Shown: positions 1-8,667 of the stretch, one piece after another
How positions within the stretch are numbered: position 1 is the stretch's first letter
Layout of the letters: the number at the start of each line of letters is the position of its first letter
DNA from: Eubacteriaceae bacterium Marseille-Q4139
Lineage (GTDB): Bacteria; Bacillota; Clostridia; Lachnospirales; Lachnospiraceae
Assembly (NCBI GenBank): GCA_018223415.1
Contig: JAGTTQ010000001.1
Location: 944,365-1,008,364, forward strand
Length of the DNA: 64,000 nucleotides
Direction of reading: 5' to 3'
Notes under the pieces: model-generated
The model's input: only the letters and a program-made list of their open reading frames with translations
Database searches by the model: none
Told to the model about the DNA's origin: nothing
Position numbers and translations under genes: made by a program

Positions 1-93
1 CTGCTGTGCCTGGGGTATAATCTGAATAAATTGCATGCTAAGATCCAAAATGGCCGGACAGGAAGCCATCTGTTTGAAGTAAAAACTGCATAG
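1..93 (+). CDS. IS1182-family transposase, C-terminal fragment (5' end outside window)
   Basis: The reading frame encodes the last 30 residues of a transposase, ending in HLFEVKTA and a TAG stop at 91-93. It is identical at protein level to the end of the complete transposase at 57198-58802. It is partial only because the window starts here; nothing shows whether the rest of the gene is intact. Confidence 0.9.
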   Translation: MLCLGYNLNKLHAKIQNGRTGSHLFEVKTA

Positions 94-131
94 AAAAATC
101 ATAAAACCGAAAGGTTTTATTAAAGTACGGC

Positions 132-179
132 AAAAATCCGGCGATCTGCTCTGAAACCATAGGGAGCGCCGGATTTTTT
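132..179 (+). terminator. Rho-independent terminator at the 3' end of the IS
   Basis: An AAAATCCGGCG arm (about 133-143) pairs with CGCCGGATTTT (about 167-177), followed by a T run. The same structure occurs at 58841-58888 in the second copy. It ends transposase transcription and insulates the neighbouring gene. Confidence 0.8.
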
Positions 180-268
180 GCTGTAACAAGCAGAAGTGCC
201 GCTCAATCATCTATTTTGATGATTTTGCGACACTCCCTTCTTTCCCCAATTCTTTAAAAAAATTTCGC

Positions 269-296
269 TGGACAAAATCCAATCATATGTTATAAT
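269..296 (+). promoter_or_regulatory. Sigma-A promoter of uraA
   Basis: TGGACA (269-274) and a perfect TATAAT (291-296) are separated by 16 bp. The start of transcription should be near 303, giving a leader of about 48 nt before the ATG at 351. The ribosome-binding site AAGGAGG is at 339-345. I see no PyrR-type attenuator in this short leader. Confidence 0.75.
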
Positions 297-350
297 GTTC
301 GGGATAACCTGACGAAAGAATAAAAAATACCAGCTTACAAGGAGGCAAGT

Positions 351-1607
351 ATGGAAAACAGAAGAATTATCCAGGTAGAGGAAAAGGTTCCCTTTAACCT
401 TCTCGTCCCCCTGAGCATCCAGCACATGTTCGCCATGTTCGGCGCATCTGTCGTGGTTCCGTTCCTGTTCGGCATCAATCCGGCCGTTGTTTTATTCATG
501 AACGGCATCGGCACCTTACTTTTCATTTTTGTTACCAAGGGCAAAGCTCCCGCCTATCTTGGTTCCAGTTTCGCATTTCTCGCACCGGCAGGCATTGTCA
601 TTTCCCAATTCGGATATGAATACGCCTTAGGTGGTTTCGCAGCAGTCGGCTTCTGCGGCTGTATTCTCGCATTTATTATTTACAAAGTCGGATACAAATG
701 GATCGATATCGTACTTCCGCCGGCAGCCATGGGCCCCGTTGTTGCCCTGATCGGGCTTGAGCTCTCCGCCAACGCCGCTGACAATGCCGGACTTTTAGCG
801 GAAACCATCAATCCGGCAAACGCCATCGTATTCTTCGTGACGCTCGGTTTTGCCGTGTTTGGTTCCGTGCTGTTCCGCGGCTTCCTCTCGATCATCCCGA
901 TCCTGATTGCCGTCATTGCCGGATATATTTCCGCCATCGCCTGCGGCCTCGTGGACTTCAGTGCCGTTGCAGCCGCCCCGATTTTTGCAATCCCTAACTT
1001 TTCCACTCCGAAATTCAGCCTGGAGGCCATTTTAATCATTCTCCCGGTTCTCTTAGTCATCACCTCGGAGCACATCGGCCATCAGGTCGTCACCAGCAAA
1101 ATCGTCGGCCGCGATCTCTTAAAGGATCCGGGACTTCACCGCAGCCTGTTTGGAGATAACTTCTCCACCATGCTCTCCGGTTTAATCGGTTCCGTGCCGA
1201 CCACCACATACGGCGAAAACATCGGTGTCATGGCCGTCACGAGGGTTTACAGCGTCCAGGTCATCGCCGGCGCAGCCGTGCTTTCCATCATCTGCTCCTT
1301 CATCGGAAAGCTGTCCATGTTAATCCAGACCATCCCCGGCCCCGTCATCGGCGGAATCTCCTTCCTTCTTTACGGAATGATCGGTACCTCCGGCCTGCGG
1401 ATCCTCGTGGATTCCAAGGTCGACTATTCCAAGAACAGGAACCAGGCCCTGACCGCCGTAATCTTCGTAACCGGCCTTTCCGGCATCAGCGTAAGCTTCG
1501 GCAACGTCCAGCTCACCGGCATGGTTCTGGCCTGCGTCACCGGCATGATCTTAAGCCTGATCTTCTATGCCTTCGACAGGCTCCATCTGACAAACGACCA
1601 GGAATAG
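351..1607 (+). CDS. uraA: Uracil permease, NCS2 family
   Basis: A 418-residue polytopic membrane protein that imports uracil with protons. The N-terminal third closely follows E. coli UraA: SIQHMFAMFGASVVVPFLFG, then FNGIGTLLF-like and AYLGSSFAFLAP segments. The two substrate-binding glutamates of UraA appear as E240 in SEHIGHQ and E289 in YGENIGVMA, so the protein should be functional. The start is fixed by AAGGAGG six bases upstream. It is a single-gene unit with its own promoter and a strong terminator at 1629-1666. Its length equals the family norm (about 420-430). Whether xanthine is also carried cannot be told from sequence, but the UraA-like motifs favour uracil. Confidence 0.92.
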   Translation: MENRRIIQVEEKVPFNLLVPLSIQHMFAMFGASVVVPFLFGINPAVVLFMNGIGTLLFIFVTKGKAPAYLGSSFAFLAPAGIVISQFGYEYALGGFAAVGFCGCILAFIIYKVGYKWIDIVLPPAAMGPVVALIGLELSANAADNAGLLAETINPANAIVFFVTLGFAVFGSVLFRGFLSIIPILIAVIAGYISAIACGLVDFSAVAAAPIFAIPNFSTPKFSLEAILIILPVLLVITSEHIGHQVVTSKIVGRDLLKDPGLHRSLFGDNFSTMLSGLIGSVPTTTYGENIGVMAVTRVYSVQVIAGAAVLSIICSFIGKLSMLIQTIPGPVIGGISFLLYGMIGTSGLRILVDSKVDYSKNRNQALTAVIFVTGLSGISVSFGNVQLTGMVLACVTGMILSLIFYAFDRLHLTNDQE

Positions 1608-1628
1608 GATTCCTTCCATAGACATATC

Positions 1629-1666
1629 GCCCGCCCTGCCAGGAAAGACGGCAGGGCGGGCTTTTT
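1629..1666 (+). terminator. Rho-independent terminator of uraA
   Basis: A 12-bp perfect stem (GCCCGCCCTGCC at 1629-1640 with its complement at 1650-1661), a 9-nt loop and five Ts. Confidence 0.9.
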
Positions 1667-1999
1667 ATGGAGCCGGGCCTGCCGCGGCTGTACCGGAGTT
1701 CCTGAAATAGCCTGCTTCCTTTTCCGTTCATATTTCGTTCAAAAACTCTTCAAAATCTTTTTACACAATACACATGTTTTCTTCATGATTACCATATATA
1801 GTATAACCATAAACAGATAACATCTAATAGAGATGCTGCTTATAAGATTTTTTTCATAATACTCGAGCTGATATAACAGCTATCAGCTCTCCTCCCTTTT
1901 TCAAATAATCATTTTGTGAGAAAAGCACCCGGCGGGGTGCTTTTTTCATGCGGTGATAATCTCCGGTGTGGGCGCACGCCAGGCGCACCTTTGTCCTTT
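1667..1999. other. AT-rich intergenic region with a perfect hairpin
   Basis: About 330 bp without a gene between uraA and the convergent symporter gene. The middle (about 1735-1860) is markedly AT-rich. A perfect 9-bp stem GAGCTGATA (1865-1873) / TATCAGCTC (1881-1889) with a 7-nt loop is followed by a pyrimidine-rich stretch, so it could be a terminator of an upstream transcript. I found no convincing promoter or ORF. Confidence 0.5.
1916..1946. terminator. Terminator of the alanine symporter gene
   Basis: AGCACCC (1924-1930) pairs with GGGTGCT (1935-1941); six Ts follow on the + strand and a shorter T run on the - strand. It lies about 55 bp past the stop of the minus-strand symporter gene and can act in both directions. 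Confidence 0.7.
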
Positions 2000-3331
2000 C
2001 TACTCCCCGCTTCCAGGCGCCCGCACCTCCCGCACAAGAATCACCAGTGCCAGAAGGTTCGGCACGGCCATCAGCCCATTAAAAATATCGGAAACCTCCC
2101 AGACCGCCTCCATGGGCCCCATGCCCCCGAGGAACACGGCCCCCAGGTACCCGAAAAAATACACGCCTGCCAGGTTTCTTCCAAGCTTACTCCCCAGGTA
2201 CGATGCCGCCTGTTTTCCCATATAATACCATGCAATGATCGTCGCAAACGCAAACAGGGCCACGCACATGGACACGGTATAGCCGCCCAGGTTCCCAAGG
2301 CCCATGGAAAAGCAGCTTCCGGTCAGGGCTGCCCCATTTCCGAGAAAGTCCGCCAGCCCGTTCCCCATGGTGCAGAGAATCACCAGCGCCGTCATGGTGC
2401 AGCTCACAATCGTGTCAAAAAACACCTCAAAAATCGCCCACTGCCCCTGCACCCCCGGCGGCGCCTGCTCGGCGCTCCCGTTTAAGACTGCCATGCTGCC
2501 GAGTCCTGCCTCATTGGAAAACACGCCGCGGGCGACGCCGTAGCGGACACACTGGAGCACGCCGTAGCCGGATACTCCTGCCGCCGCCTGACGGAAGGAA
2601 AACGCTTCGGAAAAAATCTGCCCGAAGGCCGCCGGAAGCTTTTCACGGAACAGCACGATCACAAACACACAGGCCGCCATATAGATGGCCGCAGAAACTG
2701 GAACCAGCCGTTCCGCCGTCCCGGCGATCCGCTTTGCACCGCCGCCGATGATGAAGCCGCAGACCACCGTCAATACGGCGGCTGCGATGAGCGGAGGGAG
2801 AGAAAAATTGAACTCCAGAGTCTCTGAGATCGCGTTGGCCTGTACCATGCTGCCCATGCCGAAGGACGCCGTCATGCAGAGAAAGGCATACAGCATGGCC
2901 GCTGCCCGGCTTTTCACGCCCTTTTCCAGATAAAGCATCGGCCCCGCCATCCAGCTTCCGTCTGCGCCCTTCTCCCGGTAGCGGATTCCCAGCTCTGTCT
3001 CGCCGTAGGCCGTCGCCATGCCGATGAACGCCGACACCCACATCCAGAAAATTGCCCCCGGCCCGCCGGCCAGAAGCGCCGTGGCAACACCGGCGATGTT
3101 CCCCGTCCCGATGGTAGCTGCAAGGGCAGTGCAGGCCGACTGGAACTGGGTGATTCCGCCGTCCACTCCCGTCTCCTTCTTTTGAAGCAGGCTCCCCGCC
3201 GTCGCCCGCCACCACCGCGGGAACTTAAGAAGCGGGAACAGGCCAAGGCGCAGACTGTAAAGGAGCCCGACACCAAGGAAAAGAGCCAGCATTCCAGATC
3301 CCCAGATTGCCTCGTGAAGAATATGTATCAT
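2000..3331 (-). CDS. Alanine/glycine:cation symporter (AGCS family)
   Basis: A 443-residue membrane protein that imports alanine or glycine with Na+ (or H+). The family signature region is clear: GGITQFQSACTALAATIGTG followed by NIAGVATALLAGGPGAIFWM near residues 60-95, then the conserved YGETELGIRYRE segment. About ten hydrophobic segments span the protein and the length is typical. GGGAGA lies 5 nt before the ATG. It is monocistronic, divergent from the gene at 3441 with only about 110 bp between starts, so both promoters sit in 3332-3440. Amino acid preference within the family is not predictable here. Confidence 0.92.
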   Translation of the reverse strand: MIHILHEAIWGSGMLALFLGVGLLYSLRLGLFPLLKFPRWWRATAGSLLQKKETGVDGGITQFQSACTALAATIGTGNIAGVATALLAGGPGAIFWMWVSAFIGMATAYGETELGIRYREKGADGSWMAGPMLYLEKGVKSRAAAMLYAFLCMTASFGMGSMVQANAISETLEFNFSLPPLIAAAVLTVVCGFIIGGGAKRIAGTAERLVPVSAAIYMAACVFVIVLFREKLPAAFGQIFSEAFSFRQAAAGVSGYGVLQCVRYGVARGVFSNEAGLGSMAVLNGSAEQAPPGVQGQWAIFEVFFDTIVSCTMTALVILCTMGNGLADFLGNGAALTGSCFSMGLGNLGGYTVSMCVALFAFATIIAWYYMGKQAASYLGSKLGRNLAGVYFFGYLGAVFLGGMGPMEAVWEVSDIFNGLMAVPNLLALVILVREVRAPGSGE

Positions 3332-3440
3332 GCAGTTCTCCCATATTTTTCTCTCTATGTTTTATTCCATTTTTGCCCCACTTATGCTATACTGAAAGAA
3401 ACGAAACAGAACATGTTTCAGCAAAAAGGAGATGAGTGCA

Positions 3441-4436
3441 TTGCCGGGATTTACGACCCATTATCTCTTCGGTGTCAAGGCCTACAATGACCTTCCGAAC
3501 AATTATTTAAAGCATGTGATATCCAAATACCGCTGGCTCTATCAGCTCGGCCTCCAGGGCCCGGATATTTTCTTTTACAATATTCCGATCCTGCGCCACA
3601 GAGATTACCGCAATGTGGGCTCCTATATGCATGACTTTCATGTGAATGACTTTTTCCAGAGCTGCCTGACGGAAATTTCGGAAATCCATTCCCGCCAGCA
3701 GAAGGAGCAGGCCCTGTCCTATTTCGCCGGCTATCTCTGCCACTATGTCGGGGACTCCATCTGCCATCCGTTCATTTACGGGCGGATCCAGTATGAGACT
3801 GATGTGAAAAGCTCCCACTTCCACGGGCGCCATGCGGCCCTGGAAAACGACATCGACGCGATCCTGCTTCGGAAATTCAAGAAGAAAAAGCCGTCGGAAT
3901 TCAACCAGGCGGCCACGATCTGCTTAAACGGCCAGGAAATCCAGTTTATTTCCAGGTTTTTATGCCGCGCCATCAACGCCACCTATTACCAGATCAGCGA
4001 GCGGAACAATTTCCAGGTCACGGAAGGCATGGTGCGCCGCTCCATCCATGCGATCCGCTTCGGCGGGCGGCTCCTCTCGGATCCGGAAGGGCGCAAGAAA
4101 AATAAAATTGAGTTTTTTGAGACCATATTTTTAAAGCATCCCGTGGCATCGCGGAAGTTAGTAACAGATGAAAATCCCGTCGGCGTCAGGAAAACCCTGA
4201 ACCTGGAACATGAAACATGGTGCAATCCCTGGAACAAGCAGATGGCATCATCGGATTCGTTCCTGGATCTGTACCATAAGACCTTAAACAAATGCCACAT
4301 GGTCTACTACCTGTTAAACGAGCTGATGAGCGGCGAACGGCCTTTGAGAGAGCGGGACTGGGATCCGTTTTTAAACGAGCTTGGAAACTATTCCTACCAC
4401 AGCGGCCTTGACGTAGGGCAGCTCCATTACCGATGA
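3441..4436 (+). CDS. Zinc-dependent phospholipase C family protein (PF00882-like)
   Basis: A protein of about 331 residues whose N-terminal half resembles the zinc-dependent phospholipase C family: repeated histidines and aspartates that could bind zinc occur in PGFTTHYLFG, YMHDFHVND, LCHYVGDSICHPF and SSHFHGRHAALEND (residues about 1-145). I chose the TTG at 3441 because AAGGAG (3426-3431) is 9 nt upstream; the in-frame ATG at 3432 directly abuts that site, leaving no spacer. No signal peptide is visible, so it is probably cytosolic, unlike secreted clostridial alpha-toxins; the toxin-like C2 domain is absent. The true substrate is unknown. Confidence 0.75.
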   Translation: MPGFTTHYLFGVKAYNDLPNNYLKHVISKYRWLYQLGLQGPDIFFYNIPILRHRDYRNVGSYMHDFHVNDFFQSCLTEISEIHSRQQKEQALSYFAGYLCHYVGDSICHPFIYGRIQYETDVKSSHFHGRHAALENDIDAILLRKFKKKKPSEFNQAATICLNGQEIQFISRFLCRAINATYYQISERNNFQVTEGMVRRSIHAIRFGGRLLSDPEGRKKNKIEFFETIFLKHPVASRKLVTDENPVGVRKTLNLEHETWCNPWNKQMASSDSFLDLYHKTLNKCHMVYYLLNELMSGERPLRERDWDPFLNELGNYSYHSGLDVGQLHYR

Positions 4437-4549
4437 GAACACGCGGGCGGCACAGTTTTTGTGTCCTCCGCTGTCACCGCGGCCTTTGACGGAGAGCCCT
4501 GTCTCTCCCGGCTGCTTCATAAATGAAATGTTAAAAAGGAGAGGTTACT

Positions 4550-5251
4550 ATGAAACCACTGATTTTACTGACAGGCGGCACAGGCGCTGCTGCCAACGGA
4601 ACCCCGACTTACAACGTAAACTGCAACTACGCAGAAAACATCCGGCGTGTCGGCGGACTTCCGATTCTCGCTGTTGACAACTGCTGTGCGGAAGAATATG
4701 CCGATCTGGCTGACGGCCTTCTTCTGACCGGCGGCAAAGACGTGGATCCCAAACTCTACGGACAGGATCTGAAATATGATTTCGTCATCATGGACGAGAA
4801 GCGTGACGAGCAGGAAATGGCTCTGATTAAAGAATTTGTAAAGCGGAAAAAACCGATTTTCGGAATCTGCCGCGGCGTTCAGGTCTTAAATGTGTACTTC
4901 GGCGGAACCTTATATCAGGACATCCCGGATCAGCTTGGCGGAGAACACTCCAAAGGCGTCAACCATCCGTTAAAAATTAAAAAGGATTCCATCCTCGGAA
5001 ACATGTTCGGCGAGTCTCTCGTCATCAACAGCTACCACCATCAGGCTCTCGACAAGCTCGGCGACGGCCTTACGGCGACGGCATGGTCCGACTCCAACGG
5101 CCATGAGATCGTGGAAGCCGTTGAGCATGATTCTCTTCCTGTATGGGCCGTCCAGTGGCACCCGGAGCGCATGACCGGCCCGGTCACGAACCCGGAAAAC
5201 TGTGTGGACTCCATCCCGATGTTTGAGTATTTCGTAAATCAGTGCAAATAG
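4550..5251 (+). CDS. Class I glutamine amidotransferase-like hydrolase (peptidase C26, PuuD-like)
   Basis: A 233-residue cytosolic enzyme of the gamma-glutamyl-GABA hydrolase family. The nucleophile is C107 in FGICRGVQVLN; the catalytic His-Glu pair is in VQWHPERM near the C-terminus, and LLLTGGKDVDP at about 57-67 forms the oxyanion region. The ribosome-binding site AAAGGAGAGG precedes the ATG. Family members cleave gamma-glutamyl amides such as gamma-glutamyl-GABA in polyamine breakdown, but no putrescine-pathway neighbour is present, so the natural substrate is open. It follows the PF00882-type gene by 113 bp and ends at a bidirectional terminator. Confidence 0.85.
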   Translation: MKPLILLTGGTGAAANGTPTYNVNCNYAENIRRVGGLPILAVDNCCAEEYADLADGLLLTGGKDVDPKLYGQDLKYDFVIMDEKRDEQEMALIKEFVKRKKPIFGICRGVQVLNVYFGGTLYQDIPDQLGGEHSKGVNHPLKIKKDSILGNMFGESLVINSYHHQALDKLGDGLTATAWSDSNGHEIVEAVEHDSLPVWAVQWHPERMTGPVTNPENCVDSIPMFEYFVNQCK

Positions 5252-5296
5252 AAGGATAACCGCCTGCTGAAGGCGCGTCCTCCTGTACAGAAAAAT

Positions 5297-5340
5297 CCCG
5301 CCCCGCCGGAAGTTTCACTTGCTTCCCGCGGGGCGGTTTT
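5297..5340. terminator. Bidirectional terminator between convergent genes
   Basis: CCGCCCCGC (5299-5307) pairs with GCGGGGCGG (5328-5336) around an inner GGAAG/CTTCC stem. T runs follow on both strands, so it serves both the amidotransferase gene (+) and the purine permease gene (-). Confidence 0.85.
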
Positions 5341-5342
5341 CA

Positions 5343-6716
5343 TTACACAAACAGATATTTTAACAGGAACAGGACAGCCAGGACATACAGAATCGGGCTG
5401 ATCCTCTCCTTCTTTCCTGAAAACAGGTTGATTAACACGAAAGCGATGACGCCAAGGGCGATTCCCTCGGAGATGGAGTACATGAACGGCATCGCAAAAA
5501 TAGCGATGAATGCCGGAACTGCCTCTCCGATATCGTCAAAGTTGATGCGGACGACGGCGCCCATCATCATGAAGCCGACGATAATTAGCGCCGGAGCCGT
5601 CGCAAAGGACGGGATCGCCAGGAAAATCGGCGAAAGGAACAGGGAAAGCAGGAACAGCACGGCTGCCGTAACGGCCGTAAGTCCCGTGCGCCCGCCTGCC
5701 ATGACGCCGGAAGAGCTCTCCACGAAGGTCGTTACCGTGGACGTTCCCAGGACGGCGCCTGCGGTCGTTGCCACAGCGTCGGCGAGAAGCGCGCCCTTGA
5801 TCTTCGGAAGGCGGCCCTCTTTATCCAGCATATCTGCCTTGGAGGCGACGCCGATCAGGGTTCCAAGGGTGTCAAACAGGTCGACAAACAGGAACGACAG
5901 CATGATCGTGATGAAATTAAAGCTTAAGAGGCCGGAGAAATCCATCTTCATAAGCGTCGGCGCAATGGACGGAACAGAAAAACCGGCAGAGAAATCCGGA
6001 ATCACCGATGCCATTCCAAGCTCCGCGTTGGGGACATAAACGCCGCAGATTTCCAAAAGGATTCCGGCCACCCAGGTTCCCAGGATGCCGAACAAAATTG
6101 CGCCCGGCACCTTCCTCGTCAGGAGGACAGCCGTAAAAATGGTTCCCGCAAGAGCCAGGGCCGCGCCGATGCCTGTGGAGAAAAAGCTTCCGTCCGCCAG
6201 GGAATCCTTAAACGGATAGATCGTCACGAGCGTGGAAGAATCTACCACCAGCTTCGCATTCTGAAGCCCGATAAACGCAATGAAAAGACCGATTCCGCAG
6301 GTAACGCCGAGCTTTAATGACTGCGGGATACAGTTAAAAATGGCCTGCCTGACATTTGTCAGGGAAAGCAGGATAAATAAAATTCCCTCTACAAAGACGG
6401 CTGCCAGCGCCACCTGCCAGGTGTAGCCCATGCGGATTACCACCGTGTAGGCAAAAAAGGCGTTGAGCCCCATGCCGGGCGCCAGTACAAAGGGATAATT
6501 TGCAAAGGCCGCCATGAGAAGCGTGCCCAGCGCTGACGCAACGGCTGTGGCCGTGAAAACCGCGCCGGAGTCCATTCCCGCCTCCGCGAGAATTCCCGGG
6601 TTGACCGCGAGAATATAGGCCATCGTCATAAACGTCGTGATGCCCGCCAGGATCTCCGTCCTGGCATTTGTCTTGTTTTCCTTCAGGTGAAACACCTTTT
6701 CGCAAAACTCATTCAT
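5343..6716 (-). CDS. Purine (adenine/guanine/hypoxanthine) permease, AzgA/PbuG type
   Basis: A 457-residue NCS2-like permease of the AzgA subgroup, importing purine bases with protons. Features: ILAGITTFMTMAYILAVNPGIL near the N-terminus, APGMGLNAFFAYTVV (the AzgA substrate-site motif) at about 85-100, FVDLFDTLGTLIGVA at about 285 and the TSTVTTFVESSSGV motif. I prefer the ATG at 6716 because GAGGAGG is about 10 nt upstream; a longer frame extends to 6899 but lacks a site. No purine riboswitch is recognisable in the leader. Adenine versus guanine/hypoxanthine preference cannot be assigned. Confidence 0.9.
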   Translation of the reverse strand: MNEFCEKVFHLKENKTNARTEILAGITTFMTMAYILAVNPGILAEAGMDSGAVFTATAVASALGTLLMAAFANYPFVLAPGMGLNAFFAYTVVIRMGYTWQVALAAVFVEGILFILLSLTNVRQAIFNCIPQSLKLGVTCGIGLFIAFIGLQNAKLVVDSSTLVTIYPFKDSLADGSFFSTGIGAALALAGTIFTAVLLTRKVPGAILFGILGTWVAGILLEICGVYVPNAELGMASVIPDFSAGFSVPSIAPTLMKMDFSGLLSFNFITIMLSFLFVDLFDTLGTLIGVASKADMLDKEGRLPKIKGALLADAVATTAGAVLGTSTVTTFVESSSGVMAGGRTGLTAVTAAVLFLLSLFLSPIFLAIPSFATAPALIIVGFMMMGAVVRINFDDIGEAVPAFIAIFAMPFMYSISEGIALGVIAFVLINLFSGKKERISPILYVLAVLFLLKYLFV

Positions 6717-6883
6717 GTTCCTCATTCCTCCTCTGGTGTGAAAATGATGTGTCAACAGGAACTGCCCCTCCTGAAACCTGCCGCGCAGGCGGCAGCACCG
6801 TATGAATACGATACCGTTTATCTTAACATAAACGGCAGAATAAGGAAAGCAAATCTTAAAAAAATGTGTTTTGGGGCATGCAA

Positions 6884-6920
6884 AAGCGGCGGAAGCCAAT
6901 CCATTCCGCTTCCGCCGCTT
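6884..6920. terminator. Terminator after the lipoprotein gene
   Basis: A perfect 13-bp stem, AAGCGGCGGAAGC (6884-6896) with its complement at 6908-6920. It is followed by a short T run on the minus strand and a longer, interrupted one on the plus strand. It lies 20 bp past the stop of the gene at 6940. Confidence 0.75.
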
Positions 6921-6939
6921 TCAAAATCCTTATCCTTTT

Positions 6940-7560
6940 TTACTTCTTTGTATCGTCCTTCACCGGCCCGTTGTATTCCTCCGGCTCCGGGCCGTCGCCG
7001 TACTCTTCTTCGACTGCCACCAGGTCAATGGCCTCGCCGGCCGCATACGTCTTATCCACGAGCCATGTGCCGTCGGCCGTTCCCACCTGAACCGTCAGGG
7101 AGAACGTATCCCACAGGTTTCCAAAGGAATCCGCCGAGGAAATCGTCAGCTCCTCGCTCTGGACGGCGACAATGTCGTTGAACAGCTTCACCATCTCCAC
7201 CGCATACTGCATGGCCTGTTCTTCCGTCGTGCCGTCCTTGACAATCCAGCTTAACTTGATCGTCAGGGCATCTTCGTCCGCCTCAAAGGTCATGGTCTCG
7301 CCCTGCGGGTACCGGTTCGCATCCATAAACAGGCCGTCCGTTTCGTCCTTTACCTGCTCCCAGTCATACATGGACTGCTCTTCCGTCTCCTCTTCGATCA
7401 GAATATTCTGATCTCTCGGAAGCGTCTCATCCTCATCATCGTCCATGAACATCCCAAGTCCGCCGTCTGCCGGCGCGCTCTGAGAAATACTGCTCTGTGT
7501 ACAGCCGCTCACCCCGAGCACACAGACACAGAGCAAGGCAGCAATTTTCCATAATTTCAT
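6940..7560 (-). CDS. Predicted lipoprotein of unknown function
   Basis: A 206-residue protein with a short lipoprotein signal peptide: MKLWK, a hydrophobic stretch and the lipobox LGVSGC, which would be lipidated at C20 and anchored outside the membrane. After it comes a very acidic segment (DDDEDE and EEETEE runs, residues about 40-65), then a mixed alpha/beta region rich in DEDALTIKLSW-type strands. I do not recognise the domain. The start was chosen from AGGAGG 8 nt before the ATG at 7560; the frame extends upstream without a site. It is a single gene with its own terminator, just downstream of the polysaccharide operon. Confidence 0.75.
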   Translation of the reverse strand: MKLWKIAALLCVCVLGVSGCTQSSISQSAPADGGLGMFMDDDEDETLPRDQNILIEEETEEQSMYDWEQVKDETDGLFMDANRYPQGETMTFEADEDALTIKLSWIVKDGTTEEQAMQYAVEMVKLFNDIVAVQSEELTISSADSFGNLWDTFSLTVQVGTADGTWLVDKTYAAGEAIDLVAVEEEYGDGPEPEEYNGPVKDDTKK

Positions 7561-7701
7561 GTTCTTTCCTCCTGACTTTCCTTCCAAACAGGCAGAACGG
7601 GCAGGAACCCCGCGCCACTCCCCTGTAATTAAAAGTACCAAGGTATTATATACGATTGTTTCCCGTTTTTGTAGTCCTTTTCACAAAAAATCACAAATTC
7701 T

Positions 7702-8667
7702 TCAGGAATTCTTAACTTCTCTTTCCTGCCCATCAAAATTTTCCGTATCGCGGACAATATACATGGGCCTGTCCTTTAATTCCGCAAACAGGATCGCAAT
7801 GTATTCCCCGATGATGCCCACCAGAATAAAGAGCACCGCAAACATGAACGACAAAAGCACCACAATGGTGGCATAGCCGCTTGGCGCCCCGTATTTTGCC
7901 CAGGTATAAATCGTGTACACCATGACGGCCAGGCCGAAAAGCGCCACGATGCAGCCCGTATAAATCCCCAGCTTTAACGGCAGGTCGGAAAAGCAGAGGA
8001 TCGTGTTGACGGAAAACCGGAACAGGCTCTTTAAGCTGTACTTGCTCTCGCCTGCAAACCGTGCCCTGGCCTCGTATTCGATGGTCGTCTTTTGAAAGCC
8101 GATGCTCTGGACATAGCCTCTTAAGAACCGGATTTTCTCCCGGTAGTTTTCCTTAAGCACCTGCGCCGCCTGGGCGTTCACCGCGAAGAAATCCGAGGCG
8201 TTAGCCTCAAACTTCACATCCGACATACGGTTAATCAGTTTATAGAAAGCCGAGGAAGTCACATTTTTTATAAGGCCGGCCGACGTATTCCTCGTCCGCA
8301 CCATGTTGATGACCTCATAGCCCTCTTCCATTTTCTTTAAAATCTTCGGGATGCACTCCGGCGGGTGCTGGAGGTCGGCGTCCATGCAGATGACGGCGTC
8401 GCCCGAAGCGAAGTCGATACCGGCAATCATAGCGGCCTCATGGCCGAAATTCCTGGAAAAATTCACGACCCGCACGTTCTTATCAAGAGCCGCAAGCTCC
8501 TTTAAAATCCCGTAAGAGCCGTCGGCGCTCCCGTCGTTCACAAACAAAAGCTCGTATTCCCAGGCCGGGGAAAGCCCCAAAAGGACGGCCTTCGTCTCGG
8601 CATAAAATTCCCGAAGGGCCGCCTCCTCGTTATAGACGGAGACAACCACTGAAAGCAGCTTACCCAT
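7702..8667 (-). CDS. Polyprenyl-phosphate glycosyltransferase, GT2 (GtrB/DPM1-like)
   Basis: A 321-residue enzyme expected to move a sugar from a nucleotide donor onto undecaprenyl phosphate at the inner membrane face. The GT-A domain fills residues 1-230: SVVVSVYNEE start, NDGSADGS, ARVVNFSRNFGHEAAM-like segment and the donor/metal motif CMDADLQHPPE. Two transmembrane helices follow (about 230-300), as in GtrB. It is the last gene of the polysaccharide operon and its start overlaps the licD stop by 8 bp, indicating translational coupling. No flippase GtrA neighbour is seen; the polytopic proteins upstream may use the lipid-linked sugar. Confidence 0.88.
   Translation of the reverse strand: MGKLLSVVVSVYNEEAALREFYAETKAVLLGLSPAWEYELLFVNDGSADGSYGILKELAALDKNVRVVNFSRNFGHEAAMIAGIDFASGDAVICMDADLQHPPECIPKILKKMEEGYEVINMVRTRNTSAGLIKNVTSSAFYKLINRMSDVKFEANASDFFAVNAQAAQVLKENYREKIRFLRGYVQSIGFQKTTIEYEARARFAGESKYSLKSLFRFSVNTILCFSDLPLKLGIYTGCIVALFGLAVMVYTIYTWAKYGAPSGYATIVVLLSFMFAVLFILVGIIGEYIAILFAELKDRPMYIVRDTENFDGQEREVKNS

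Larger units (their letters stand above)
1..239 (+). mobile_element. Right end of an IS1182-family insertion sequence (truncated by window start)
   Basis: This stretch matches 58710-58948, the right end of the complete IS at 57084-58948, with only four mismatches that I can count (at 69, 160, 188 and 192). It holds the last codons of the transposase, the terminator hairpin and the right terminal end, which finishes in ACTCCCTT at 232-239; the two copies diverge right after this point. The rest of the element must lie left of the window. It sits about 30 bp upstream of the uraA promoter, and its own terminator should shield that promoter from read-through. Confidence 0.9.

Noticed and set aside
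1916..2485. Plus-strand ORF of 189 codons rich in His, Pro, Arg and Gly
   Set aside because: It is antisense to the alanine symporter gene and has the biased composition of a reverse-strand shadow of a GC-rich membrane-protein gene.
6717..6860. Purine riboswitch before the purine permease gene
   Set aside because: The leader is short and lacks the conserved three-way junction core sequences.
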